A stretch of DNA of 64,000 nucleotides from Laspinema palackyanum D2c (GTDB lineage Bacteria; Cyanobacteriota; Cyanobacteriia; Cyanobacteriales; Laspinemataceae), in assembly GCF_025370875.1 (NCBI RefSeq), contig NZ_JAMXFD010000016.1:1-64000 (forward strand). Direction: 5' to 3'. The notes beneath the pieces were generated by a model, which was given only the letters and a program-made list of their open reading frames with translations, was not told the origin of the DNA and made no database searches. Each line of letters begins with the position of its first letter. The stretch's first letter is position 1. Made by a program: the position numbers and the translations under genes. Positions 1 through 7,401 of this stretch are shown here, in pieces.

Positions 1-54
1 CCCTGCCACTTGTGGTGAGCCTTCACTTATGGTTTCCTATCTCAGGGAGTAGGG

Positions 55-2091
55 TCAAAAATGAGCGAACCGTAAGTTATAATCGTCACTCAACGGTAAG
101 ATAAACCCCTCGTTCAGGGCAGGCTTTAAGGTGAGAGCAGTTTCTCGGGCTGACGTTTCAGCAATGATCGCTAAAGTTGTCAAGTCAAATTGGTTGCCAA
201 TACAAGCCGCTAACTCTAAAATTGTTTGGGTTTCTGGGGGCAGCTTGTGCAGTTTGGCAGCCATCAAGTCTACTACATTATCGGCGATGGGTTGCCCTTG
301 AATCTGCTGGATATTCCATTGCCAGATTCTGCCGTTATAATCAAATCTCAGCCATCCTTCTCCATATAAAGTCTTTAAAAACTCGGTGAGGAAAAATGGG
401 TTGCCACCCGTTTTGCTTTCAACTAATTCAGCGAGGGGTTGCACTTGTTGCGGCCTTTGATACAGGGTATCGGCGAGTAATTGCGTCACATCAGAGAGTG
501 CTAAGGGTTTGAGGGAAATTTCCAGAACCCTTGCCTGAGTTTTTTTAATGGCTTCTACCGTCAGCATTAGGGGATGGGTAGCGCTGACTTCGTTATCCCG
601 ATATGCGCCGATTAAAAATAAGCATTGACTCTCTGGGGCCGTCATTATCAGTTCAATCAGTTGTAATGAGGCGCTATCCGCCCATTGCAAATCGTCTAAG
701 AAGATTGCAAGGGGATGCTCGGGTTGAGTAAAGACTTTGATAAAATTTTGAAAAGCCAGATTAAAGCGGTTTTGGGCTTCCACTGGGGACAGTTCGGGAA
801 TGGGGGATTGAGTGCCGAGAATGGTTGCGAGTTCGGGGATGACTTCAATAATCACAGGGGCGTTTACCCCCAAGGCTTTTTGGAGTTTTTCCCGCCATTG
901 GGCGATTTGGGAATCGGTTTCCGTCAGGAATTGTTTAATTAAAGAGCGAAAGGCTTGGATGAGGGAGGCATAGGGAATATTCCGGTGAAATTGATCGAAT
1001 TTTCCCGCAATAAAATAGCCTTTTCCCCGAGTAATTGGTTTATAAATCTCTTGGACTAAAGCGGTTTTTCCGATACCCGAATATCCTGAAACAAGGGTTA
1101 TTTTAGTTGAGTTAAATTCTGGATCGTCAGGAGGGGAGGTAACGCTTTTAAATGCTTCGATAAGGGTTGCCACTTCTTGTTCTCGTCCATAAAGTTTTTG
1201 AGGGATTTGGAGTCGCTCAGAAATATCCTGTATCCCGAGAGGAAACAACGCGATTTTTCCCTTTCTCTGCAATGAATCCCAGCATTGTTGCAGGTCAGCT
1301 TTTAATCCTGATGCAGATTTATAGCGGTCTTCAGCATTTTTAGCAACTAATTTGAGGATGATTTGCGAGAGTGCTTGGGGAATTTTGGAGTTGATTTGAT
1401 AGGGTGGAGTCGGAGGTTTAGCAAGATGGGAATGCACCAATTCTAAAGGGTCCTGGGCGAGAAAGGGAAGGCTGCCGGTCAGCAGTTCATAGAAGGTAAT
1501 ACCGAGGGAGTAAAAGTCGGTACGATAGTCTACACTCCGATTCATCCGTCCGGTTTGCTCCGGGGAAATATATGCAAGGGTTCCTTCTAATAAGTTGGGA
1601 TTACGAAAGGTAGAAATTTCTTGAGATAGGACCGTGGAAAGGCCAAAGTCAATGAGTTTAATTGTTTGGGTGGTGGGATTGAATAGGATGTTTGACGGAT
1701 TAATATCTTTATGGATAATATGGTTTTGATGTAGATAGCCTAATATTTCGACTATCTCAATGGCAAGGGGAAGAAAGTCAGTCGGGGACAAGGGGGCAAG
1801 GTTGAGTTGGTGGAGGTTCTGCCCACCGAAATCTTCTAAAGAGATACACCAGCGATTGTTCAGTGTTTCGATATGATAGGCATCAATGATGCCTGGATGA
1901 TGCAAGTTATGAGTGAGTTCGTATTCCCGTTTAAATTGGGCAATGCGTTCGGGGGATGGATAAGTATCTTGGAGGAGTTTGAGGATGACGCTTTGTCCGT
2001 CGGTTTGCCGGAGAACTCGGTAAATCAAGGAGTTCCCGCTTTCATAGAGGGTTTCAGTAATTTGATACGCTTCACTAAAAAAATTTTTCAT
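55..2091 (-). CDS. Serine/threonine protein kinase-AAA ATPase, C-terminally truncated
   Basis: The first ~270 residues are a Hanks-type kinase. The catalytic loop HKDINPSN, the DFG motif (LIDFGLS) and the APE-like segment AYISPEQTGRMN are visible, and a glycine-poor ATP loop precedes VILKLL. After a linker, the segment from about residue 300 is the AAA/MalT-type NTPase of large cyanobacterial multi-sensor kinases, with Walker A GYSGIGKTAL and Walker B LAIFLDDLQWAD. Such proteins normally run to 1700-2000 residues, with GAF and histidine kinase modules after a conserved RFAHDRVQQAAY-type segment. Here the frame ends with TGA immediately after RFAHF, and none of the three minus-strand frames in positions 1-54 restores that motif. 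The gene is therefore probably a truncated remnant, although the kinase and ATPase halves are intact. It lies downstream of the borosin operon on the same strand, separated by a strong hairpin. Confidence 0.85.
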   Translation of the reverse strand: MKNFFSEAYQITETLYESGNSLIYRVLRQTDGQSVILKLLQDTYPSPERIAQFKREYELTHNLHHPGIIDAYHIETLNNRWCISLEDFGGQNLHQLNLAPLSPTDFLPLAIEIVEILGYLHQNHIIHKDINPSNILFNPTTQTIKLIDFGLSTVLSQEISTFRNPNLLEGTLAYISPEQTGRMNRSVDYRTDFYSLGITFYELLTGSLPFLAQDPLELVHSHLAKPPTPPYQINSKIPQALSQIILKLVAKNAEDRYKSASGLKADLQQCWDSLQRKGKIALFPLGIQDISERLQIPQKLYGREQEVATLIEAFKSVTSPPDDPEFNSTKITLVSGYSGIGKTALVQEIYKPITRGKGYFIAGKFDQFHRNIPYASLIQAFRSLIKQFLTETDSQIAQWREKLQKALGVNAPVIIEVIPELATILGTQSPIPELSPVEAQNRFNLAFQNFIKVFTQPEHPLAIFLDDLQWADSASLQLIELIMTAPESQCLFLIGAYRDNEVSATHPLMLTVEAIKKTQARVLEISLKPLALSDVTQLLADTLYQRPQQVQPLAELVESKTGGNPFFLTEFLKTLYGEGWLRFDYNGRIWQWNIQQIQGQPIADNVVDLMAAKLHKLPPETQTILELAACIGNQFDLTTLAIIAETSARETALTLKPALNEGFILPLSDDYNLRFAHF

Positions 2092-2126
2092 TTTTTTTGC
2101 TTTCTACTGCTTAAACTTTAAAAGCT

Positions 2127-2166
2127 CAAATGTGAATAGCTGGATCCTTCCAGCTATTCACATTTG
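2127..2166 (-). terminator. Perfect 18-bp stem hairpin between borosin operon and kinase gene
   Basis: Arms 2127-2144 and 2149-2166 are exact reverse complements with a 4-nt loop. It lies downstream of the precursor gene and upstream of the kinase gene, both on the minus strand. The minus-strand sequence after the stem is only moderately T-rich, so it may be a terminator, an attenuator or a processing site. Confidence 0.5.
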
Positions 2167-2190
2167 CAAATTCCCCTTCAACTTGAAGGA

Positions 2191-2328
2191 ATGAGTGGGG
2201 AACGAGTTATAATAGCGGAATTAGCTACTCATAGGTCGCCTTTAACCCAACTCCTTAAGGGTGACAAATATACAGACGTTAGTAAAGCCTGGGCCGATAG
2301 GGCTATAGCCTTAAGAAGCTCGGGCTAA
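2191..2328 (+). CDS. Candidate small protein, 45 residues, unrecognised
   Basis: An ATG frame of 45 codons runs from 2191 to the TAA at 2326. It starts MSGERVIIAEL and ends KAWADRAIALRSSG. The composition is protein-like, with alternating hydrophobic and charged residues, and the frame remains open upstream of the ATG to about 2140. A GAAGGA sequence touches the ATG, too close for an ideal ribosome binding site. I do not recognise the family. It could be the C-terminal remnant of a decayed gene or a chance frame. Confidence 0.22.
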   Translation: MSGERVIIAELATHRSPLTQLLKGDKYTDVSKAWADRAIALRSSG

Positions 2329-2418
2329 ATAAAAAACAGAACTTTAACAACCGGATGGGTATGATTCGGTTTTTGTTGGTTTTACATTTTCAGATGAGTG
2401 GATAACCCTTGCTTTTGC

Positions 2419-2739
2419 TTATTCCTCGGAGGGTTGGGACTCGGGAGCATCGGTATAGGGTGGTGCATCGGAGGGTTGGGAGTCGGGAGCATCGGGATAG
2501 GGTGGTGCATCTGGATCTGGTAAGGGATCGGGTCCGGGATCGGTCACAATCACCGCTATCGGGGAACGGCCCCCAGCAAACAGGGCCTCAATTTGGGCCT
2601 GATCGCCACTAGAAAGGGCTGCTGTTTCCAGGTCGGATAAACCGGCTGCCTCTAGAATTCCTCGGGAATGTTTGGCAAATGCCACTTGAGTTTTAGGGTT
2701 GATCGCCAACTTAGTCAAGAATTCCACTGCATTACTCAT
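2419..2739 (-). CDS. Split-borosin RiPP precursor peptide (SonA-like leader)
   Basis: This 106-residue protein has three parts. Residues 1-56 are predicted helical: EFLTKLA at 6-12, a central helix, the turn AAGLSDLE at 31-38, then SSGD at 43-46. This is the LigA-like fold of borosin-binding domains and lines up without gaps with my recollection of the Shewanella precursor SonA. Residues about 58-72 (RSPIAVIVTDPGPDP) form a short hydrophobic beta-prone segment followed by Gly/Asp/Pro, exactly where SonA carries its N-methylated core. Residues 73-106 are Asp/Pro/Ser-rich and include two copies of a 14-residue unit (DAPPYxDAPxSQPS). AGAGGTAG lies 7 nt before the ATG. Its partner is the methyltransferase at 4569-5345. 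The alternative is a stand-alone LigA-fold protein, but that would not explain the core or the neighbour. Confidence 0.85.
   Translation of the reverse strand: MSNAVEFLTKLAINPKTQVAFAKHSRGILEAAGLSDLETAALSSGDQAQIEALFAGGRSPIAVIVTDPGPDPLPDPDAPPYPDAPDSQPSDAPPYTDAPESQPSEE
2428..2511. repeat. Two perfect-register 42-bp tandem repeats inside the precursor gene
   Basis: Units 2428-2469 and 2470-2511 differ at only two positions. They encode the duplicated 14-residue tail unit of the precursor peptide. The near-identity implies a recent in-frame duplication. Confidence 0.9.
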
Positions 2740-2781
2740 TGTTTCTACCTCTTGAGTTTATTTCTAATTCCAGGACTGTTC

Positions 2782-3423
2782 TTATTCTCTCTCAAATTCC
2801 AGTTCCTCTACTTGTACATTTGATCGTAACATGGTGGTCTCTAAGTGGGACACCTGAGTAGACTTCAGGGCCTCAATCGGGAGGGTTGGATCGAGTTCGA
2901 TCGCTCGCATTAAGCAGTCCCAAGCCTTTTTGTACTGATCCATCAAAGCGTAGATCACGCTGAGGTAGGCATGGGACCAAGCGTATTCAGGAATCAGATC
3001 AATGGACCGTTTAAAATGCTTTGCAGCCCTCTCATTGAGTCCTAAATAGCGAAGTACCCTGCCCCGATGAGCGATCGCCCAAGCGTAGTTGGGATTTAAT
3101 TTGATGGCTTTAGTAAACGCCTCAACTGCGTCTTTATAGCTACCCATATAAAAGTAAGTCTCACCCTGATGAGCCAATGCCCAAGAGTAGTTAGGATGGT
3201 GGTGAATTGCCTCCTCGAAATCATTGATCGCCTGAAGATAGTTGCCTATCTCATAGTAGCTTTTCCCTCAATGACCCAATGCCCAATAATTTTTGGGATC
3301 CTCATCGATCGCTTGCGTAAAGTAAATGATCGCTTCTCTAGGATGTCCCATTAAGCGACAAGTTTCCGCTTGATGGAGAAGTTGCGAGACTTTAGTAGGA
3401 TGACGTTTTATCGGATCGCTCAT
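2782..3423 (-). pseudogene. TPR protein with in-frame TGA, second TPR gene of borosin operon
   Basis: From ATG 3421-3423 the frame encodes MSDPIKRHPTKVSQLLHQAE and then TPR units. An in-frame TGA at 3268-3270 interrupts it after ...YWALGH. Reading continues in the same frame without any shift (GKSYYEIGNYLQAI...), giving at least three more TPRs and ending at 2782. The stop sits where TPR consensus and the sister gene have Arg (AHRG), so a single CGA-to-TGA transition explains it. A shorter product of 131 residues could restart at the internal ATG 3175-3177. The gene lies 42 bp upstream of the precursor on the same strand. Either it is a recent pseudogene, it is translated in two pieces, or the base call is wrong. 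Confidence 0.75.
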
Positions 3424-3653
3424 TGAACAGATACCTGCTTGGTTTGAGGATAGGTTAATTTCCGTCTTTATTCAAGTTAATTGAGGCCAATTAACTTGAA
3501 ATTTCTAAGAATTTGATTGAAGTTATAAACGGTTAAAATGATAGAATATTAGTCCTATTCATGCAACGGTGCGATGAAGCAGGCTTTAGCAATAATCCGC
3601 TCGGCAAAGCTTATCGAGATTCCCTCCTATTTTTATAACAGCTTTTAGACTTT

Positions 3654-4544
3654 TTAATGTTCTGGTTCCTCTGGGTTAGAAGGCGTCGATAAAGGTAGAA
3701 TTTCAACCGTTGTTGGACGGTTGGCAGTTTTTCCGATTAAGGCTTGAAAGCAAGAATTTTCCCCCAAGTCATGCCACACCGGGTCGTGATGCACTAGCTC
3801 GATCGCCTCCTCCTCAAGTGGAATAGCCTGTTCCAAATGGCTAAAGGCTAGGTCCTTCTCTCCTTCGAGGGCAGCCAAAGCTGCCAATCTATAGAGAACG
3901 ATACCACAGGCAGGGGAATTTACTCTATTTCTTAAAGCAATCTTCGCAGTTTCAATCTCGTTGCCTGCCTTGATGAGTCCTTTCCAAGCAGCCTTGGCTA
4001 CCGCTTGACAGTAGAGTGCTTGATAGTCATGAGGATCCTGTTCCAATGCTTCTTCACAACAGGCGATCGCCTCGGCATATTTTCCCTGATAATAAAACAT
4101 CAGTCCCCGCTTGCTGCGCCAAGTCGGATAGAGGCTGGGTTCGAGGGCGATCGCCCGGTCAAATTCCTGCAATCCTTCAGCATAGCGATAGGTGAGTTCA
4201 TAGATCAAGCAGCGATAGGCGATCGCCCAGGCATAGTTCGGTTCAAGGGCGATCGCTTGATTGAAATCCCCTAAAGCCTCGTCATAGCGATATAATTTTC
4301 GATACACTGCCCCGCGATGAGCATAATTCCAAGCCGTCGGATTGAGTTCCACCGCCCGATTGAAATCTACCAGGGCTTCGGAATATCGTTTCATCAAACA
4401 ATAAGTTTCCCCTCGGTGGGCGATCGCCCAAGCATACTCAGAATTCAGGGCGATCGCCTTGGTAAAATAGGCGATCGCTTCATCATATTGTCCCTGTTGC
4501 CGAGCAGTTTCCCCTTGCTGTGCTAGTCGTCGGTCATTTGTCAT
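3654..4544 (-). CDS. Tetratricopeptide-repeat protein, borosin operon
   Basis: This 296-residue protein has five or six TPR units from about residue 8 to 195, each with the pattern A..Y..A.....AI.LNP.YAWAIAHRG. Typical TPR positions (W/L4, G8, Y11, A20, F24, A27, P32) are conserved. The last 25 residues before the Ser/Pro/Glu-rich tail carry the DPVWHDLGENSCFQALIG motif common at the C terminus of cyanobacterial TPR proteins. There is no signal peptide or membrane segment, so it is a cytoplasmic scaffold. Its start codon lies inside a heptamer repeat only 24 bp after the methyltransferase stop. The TPRs probably mediate protein-protein contacts in the RiPP pathway; what they bind is unknown. 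Confidence 0.85.
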   Translation of the reverse strand: MTNDRRLAQQGETARQQGQYDEAIAYFTKAIALNSEYAWAIAHRGETYCLMKRYSEALVDFNRAVELNPTAWNYAHRGAVYRKLYRYDEALGDFNQAIALEPNYAWAIAYRCLIYELTYRYAEGLQEFDRAIALEPSLYPTWRSKRGLMFYYQGKYAEAIACCEEALEQDPHDYQALYCQAVAKAAWKGLIKAGNEIETAKIALRNRVNSPACGIVLYRLAALAALEGEKDLAFSHLEQAIPLEEEAIELVHHDPVWHDLGENSCFQALIGKTANRPTTVEILPLSTPSNPEEPEH

Positions 4545-4582
4545 TTGTCATTGGTCCATTGTCCATTGTCATTTGTCCATTC
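4534..4582. repeat. Heptamer repeat (TCATTTG/TCCATTG, 7 units) across two gene ends
   Basis: Seven consecutive 7-bp units (4534-4540, 4541-4547 and so on to 4576-4582) vary between TCATTTG, TCATTGG, TCCATTG and TCCATTC. The tract contains the start codon of the TPR gene (4542-4544) and the stop codon of the methyltransferase (4569-4571). It resembles the short tandemly repeated repetitive sequences of filamentous cyanobacteria. Confidence 0.9.
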
Positions 4583-5345
4583 CTAAGCGTACCATCATCT
4601 CTTGATCCACAGGTGCAGGACCGAGGGGCGGTACATACAACGTAGAAACCGTTGTTACCTTGGCTGGCGGCAGAGAATGCAAGGGAATGCGATTGATTAC
4701 CGGCTGACACACTGGGTAATAAACCGCTGCCTCATAGATCACCACTTGATGATCCGCCGGATAATCCTGTTGTAACACTTCTGCTAATACCTTTAACCCC
4801 CGTTTCTCAGACCCCTCTTGATAAAATCCCCGATTGCCAATGAGCGCAACTTGCCATAAAATCAAGTGAGAATTGGGGTCGAATTTGCGCTGCCGGATTA
4901 AAAAGTCTGTAGCTTCAAAACTCTGGCAGCCACCTTTTCCCGGGTCGATGCCCAGATCGGCAAATAAACAATCCTCCGCAGAAATTCCGGGTAACATTTG
5001 AGCAGCGTAACCTTCGCGCCTTGCCTGGGCGATCGCCATGAGTGCCGGGTCCGCAAATACCCCCGGATGGCCGTAAAATACGGCACAGATGTTCCCCCCT
5101 GAGCGCACCGCCTCCATCATGCGATCGACCATTTCCCCGTAAGTTTGCCTGCGGCGATCGCAGTTGGTGTTATAGGGCAATGCTTCAGCCGTGGGATTCA
5201 GAGTTTCTAACCATTTCGCCGTCACGGGGTCGGCGACCGCAAACAACAGTTTATCCGCCTGTTTAATCCAGGCTTGAGCCGCTAATGTGAGATGCCCTCC
5301 CAGTTGAATCTCCGTTCCTACAATTATTAATGAACCCCGTTGCAA
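4569..5345 (-). CDS. Split borosin peptide alpha-N-methyltransferase (SonM/OphMA family)
   Basis: This 258-residue tetrapyrrole-methylase-fold enzyme would transfer methyl groups from SAM to backbone amides of the precursor core. The N-terminal strand is SLIIVGTEIQLGGH (5-18). RRRQTY (64-69) and FYGHPGVF (90-97) follow, then LPGISAEDCLFADLGIDPG (118-136) and QSFEATDFL (141-149). By alignment to OphMA from memory, the catalytic Arg72, Tyr76 and Tyr98 correspond to R65, Y69 and Y91, and Y58 lies near the position of Tyr66. Ordinary cobalamin or RsmI methylases lack the ADLGIDPG...SFEATD block. The protein ends at LGMDK with no fused core, so its substrate must be supplied in trans, as in split borosins. 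It is the first gene of its operon. Confidence 0.9.
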   Translation of the reverse strand: MQRGSLIIVGTEIQLGGHLTLAAQAWIKQADKLLFAVADPVTAKWLETLNPTAEALPYNTNCDRRRQTYGEMVDRMMEAVRSGGNICAVFYGHPGVFADPALMAIAQARREGYAAQMLPGISAEDCLFADLGIDPGKGGCQSFEATDFLIRQRKFDPNSHLILWQVALIGNRGFYQEGSEKRGLKVLAEVLQQDYPADHQVVIYEAAVYYPVCQPVINRIPLHSLPPAKVTTVSTLYVPPLGPAPVDQEMMVRLGMDK

Positions 5346-5406
5346 AGTATATCTCCTAAATTCTTATTTCATGAGTTACTCAAAAAGATAGCACATTTAG
5401 GGCTTT

Positions 5407-5451
5407 AAAAAACAAAAGGTGAATTGTGAGCCATGCTACTCACAATTCACC
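5407..5451 (-). terminator. Rho-independent terminator of the pentapeptide-repeat gene
   Basis: Arms 5418-5430 and 5439-5451 form a perfect 13-bp stem with an 8-nt loop. On the minus strand the stem is followed by TTTTGTTTTTT. It separates the pentapeptide gene from the borosin operon, which must therefore have its own promoter in 5346-5406. Confidence 0.85.
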
Positions 5452-5474
5452 CCCATAACTGAGCCGATCGCCGG

Positions 5475-6269
5475 TTACTGCATCCCCGGACGGGGAAGGG
5501 CCAAACCGCTACCGCCTCCGGGATAAGCCCCGGGGTGACCAAAGGGAATATACGCCATCCCCGCCTGATGCATCCCCGAGTTGCGATCGCCAGACATTCC
5601 CATGCCACTGCCATAGAGTCCGATCGCACCATCCAGCTTGGCATGAGCCAAATTTGCGCCTCCCAGGTTCGCCCCTGTGAGATTCGCCCCACTGAGATTG
5701 GCATTAAACAAATTGGCATTTCTGAGATCCGCCCCATTGAGATTGGCATCTCGCAAATCCGCATCCACCAACCGGGTATCACTCAAATCCCCATTGGTCA
5801 AATTTGCCTCCACCAATTGTGCATTCCCCAAATTCGCCCCCGCACATTGCACCCCACTGAGATTGGCATGATTGAGGATAGCCCCAATCAGATTCGCGCC
5901 TTTGAAATCCACACCGCTGAGATTTGCATCAGTGAAATTTGTATTCACGCAATTGGCAAAGGTCAAATCGGCCCCACTGAGGTTGGCATGATTCAGCTTC
6001 GCCTCAAACAGGTTCATCCCCTTGCCATCCAACCCACTCAGATCCGAGTGGGTGAGGTTGGCATCGACTAAGTTGGCAAAACTCAAATCAGCCCCACTCA
6101 AGTTGGCATGACTGAGATTGGTTTGATTGAGATTGGCAAACAGTAATTTAGCACCACTTAAGTCTGCTTTATTCAGATTAAAACGACCCAGGTTTGCTTC
6201 ATTGAGGATGCCTCCCTGACACTGCTTGGTTTCGAGTAACCGTTTGATGTGGGCATTATTAGCAGCCAT
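5475..6269 (-). CDS. Pentapeptide-repeat protein with Gly/Met/Pro-rich tail
   Basis: This 264-residue protein has about 38 consecutive A(D/N)LXX pentapeptides from residue ~23 to 212 (for example HANLSGADLSFANL). They should fold as a right-handed quadrilateral beta-helix. Residues 1-20 (MAANNAHIKRLLETKQCQGG) are the typical cyanobacterial N-terminal cap. The last ~50 residues are unusual: low complexity, rich in Gly, Met and Pro (GSGMGMSGDRNSG...PGAYPGGGSG). There is no signal peptide or membrane segment. The cellular role is unknown; some family members bind DNA gyrase, but nothing here shows that. It is monocistronic, with its own terminator. Confidence 0.9.
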   Translation of the reverse strand: MAANNAHIKRLLETKQCQGGILNEANLGRFNLNKADLSGAKLLFANLNQTNLSHANLSGADLSFANLVDANLTHSDLSGLDGKGMNLFEAKLNHANLSGADLTFANCVNTNFTDANLSGVDFKGANLIGAILNHANLSGVQCAGANLGNAQLVEANLTNGDLSDTRLVDADLRDANLNGADLRNANLFNANLSGANLTGANLGGANLAHAKLDGAIGLYGSGMGMSGDRNSGMHQAGMAYIPFGHPGAYPGGGSGLALPRPGMQ

Positions 6270-6360
6270 ATAGTTTTTAAGGGATAGATGATTTTCTGAT
6301 GGAAAATTATTCTTCTCATCTTACTCCCCTGGGTGGGAGATGGGGAGATGGGGAGATGGG

Positions 6361-6400
6361 GGATGAAGGATGAAGGATGAAGGATGAAGGATGAAGGATG
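6361..6400. repeat. GGATGAA heptamer tract (5.7 units)
   Basis: Five perfect GGATGAA units and a partial sixth lie just upstream of the pentapeptide gene (start 6269). They are preceded by GGGGAGAT repeats. This is the second heptamer tract in the window. Confidence 0.9.
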
Positions 6401-6414
6401 GGGGAGACTGTTCA

Positions 6415-6436
6415 TAGTAACGACTGAACGTTACTA
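6415..6436. repeat. TAGTAACG...CGTTACTA hairpin repeat
   Basis: The 8-bp arms 6415-6422 and 6429-6436 form a small palindrome. A related element with taacgact/agtcgtta arms lies near 20653-20670. Both contain the 'GTAACGACTTCAGTCGTTAC'-like repeat common between genes in filamentous cyanobacteria. Confidence 0.55.
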
Positions 6437-6475
6437 CGAACTTGGGTTTTTAGGAATTGTGATGGAGTGGTGACT

Positions 6476-7327
6476 TTAAATCAGATTTAACTTCATGCCT
6501 TCTCTGGCTAGGAAGGCATCGGGGAATTCGGCTTGGATTTGAGATTCTACATTAGCTAGAAACTCATCATCATGAGAGGGGTCGTGATGAAAAATGACTA
6601 AATGCTTGACTCCAGCGGCTTTGGCGATTTTGATGCCTTCTTTCCAGGTGGAGTGGCCCCAGCCTATTTTAGGGGTGACGGGGTGATAGTATTCTTCATC
6701 GGTGTAGGTGGCGTCGTAGATGAAGATATCAGCATTTCGGGCCAGAGAGAGGACATTTTCATCGAGGCGATCGGGATAATGTTCGGTATCGGTACAGTAA
6801 ACTGCGGTATGTCCTCCCCAGGTGACGCGATACCCGAGGGCTTCACTGGGATGATTCAGATGGGCGGTTTCAATGGTGATATCATCAATGGTGACTACAT
6901 CCCCGGGGTGTAAGTCGTAGAATTTCAACTCAGACCTCATGCCTTGAAGCGGAATGGGAAAGTTGGGATGCAGCATTTGGTCCGAGAGGCGCTGTTTCAT
7001 GGTTGCACCATTGGGAGCAACGGCACCGTAAACATGAAAGAGATTGCCGGGGATAAACGCGGGGACGAAGAAGGGGAAGCCTTGAATGTGGTCCCAGTGG
7101 GAGTGGGAAAAAAACAGATGCGCCTCCACGGGCATCTGGGGCATTAAACTGGTGCCGAGGAGTCGCAAGCCGGTCCCGCCATCGAAAATCAGGCGTTTAC
7201 CAGCGACGCGCATTTCCACACAGGAGGTATTGCCACCATAGTGAACGGTTTCTTTTCCGGGTGTGGCAACGCTGCCGCGCACGCCCCAGAAGTTGATAAA
7301 AAACGCAGAGTCCAGGCTGGTTTCCAT
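6476..7327 (-). CDS. MBL-fold metallo-hydrolase (cyclic phosphodiesterase/PhnP-like)
   Basis: This 283-residue metallo-beta-lactamase fold enzyme begins FWGVRGSVATPG, a motif typical of the PhnP/cyclic-nucleotide phosphodiesterase branch. The metal ligands are visible: HSHWDHIQG for the first site, a later HLNHPSEALGYR, the aspartate in YCTDTEHY, and the distal histidine in LVIFHHDPSHDD. YHPVTPKIGWGHSTW is characteristic of bacterial members that sit beside GAF or cyclase proteins. There is no signal peptide, so it is cytoplasmic. The substrate cannot be assigned; hydrolysis of a cyclic nucleotide or phosphodiester is the family expectation. Confidence 0.88.
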   Translation of the reverse strand: METSLDSAFFINFWGVRGSVATPGKETVHYGGNTSCVEMRVAGKRLIFDGGTGLRLLGTSLMPQMPVEAHLFFSHSHWDHIQGFPFFVPAFIPGNLFHVYGAVAPNGATMKQRLSDQMLHPNFPIPLQGMRSELKFYDLHPGDVVTIDDITIETAHLNHPSEALGYRVTWGGHTAVYCTDTEHYPDRLDENVLSLARNADIFIYDATYTDEEYYHPVTPKIGWGHSTWKEGIKIAKAAGVKHLVIFHHDPSHDDEFLANVESQIQAEFPDAFLAREGMKLNLI

Positions 7328-7401
7328 AGAGACTATCCGATCGCAAGGCGGTGGGGTGGGTTTAGGGTAATCAGCAAAGGCGGGGTTTAGGGTAATTCCG
7401 C

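Noticed and set aside
2409-2612. Arg-rich plus-strand frame over the borosin precursor
   Set aside because: It is the antisense of the precursor's repeat region.
4569-5345. Reading the methyltransferase as a cobalamin/siroheme or RsmI-type methylase
   Set aside because: The fold is shared, but the YGHPGVF, ADLGIDPG and SFEATD blocks and the Arg/Tyr catalytic set are those of borosin N-methyltransferases.
5535-6071. 178-codon plus-strand frame opposite the pentapeptide-repeat gene
   Set aside because: It is the complement of A(N/D)LXX repeats and reads as an artificial Ile/Pro-rich repeat; the real gene is on the minus strand.
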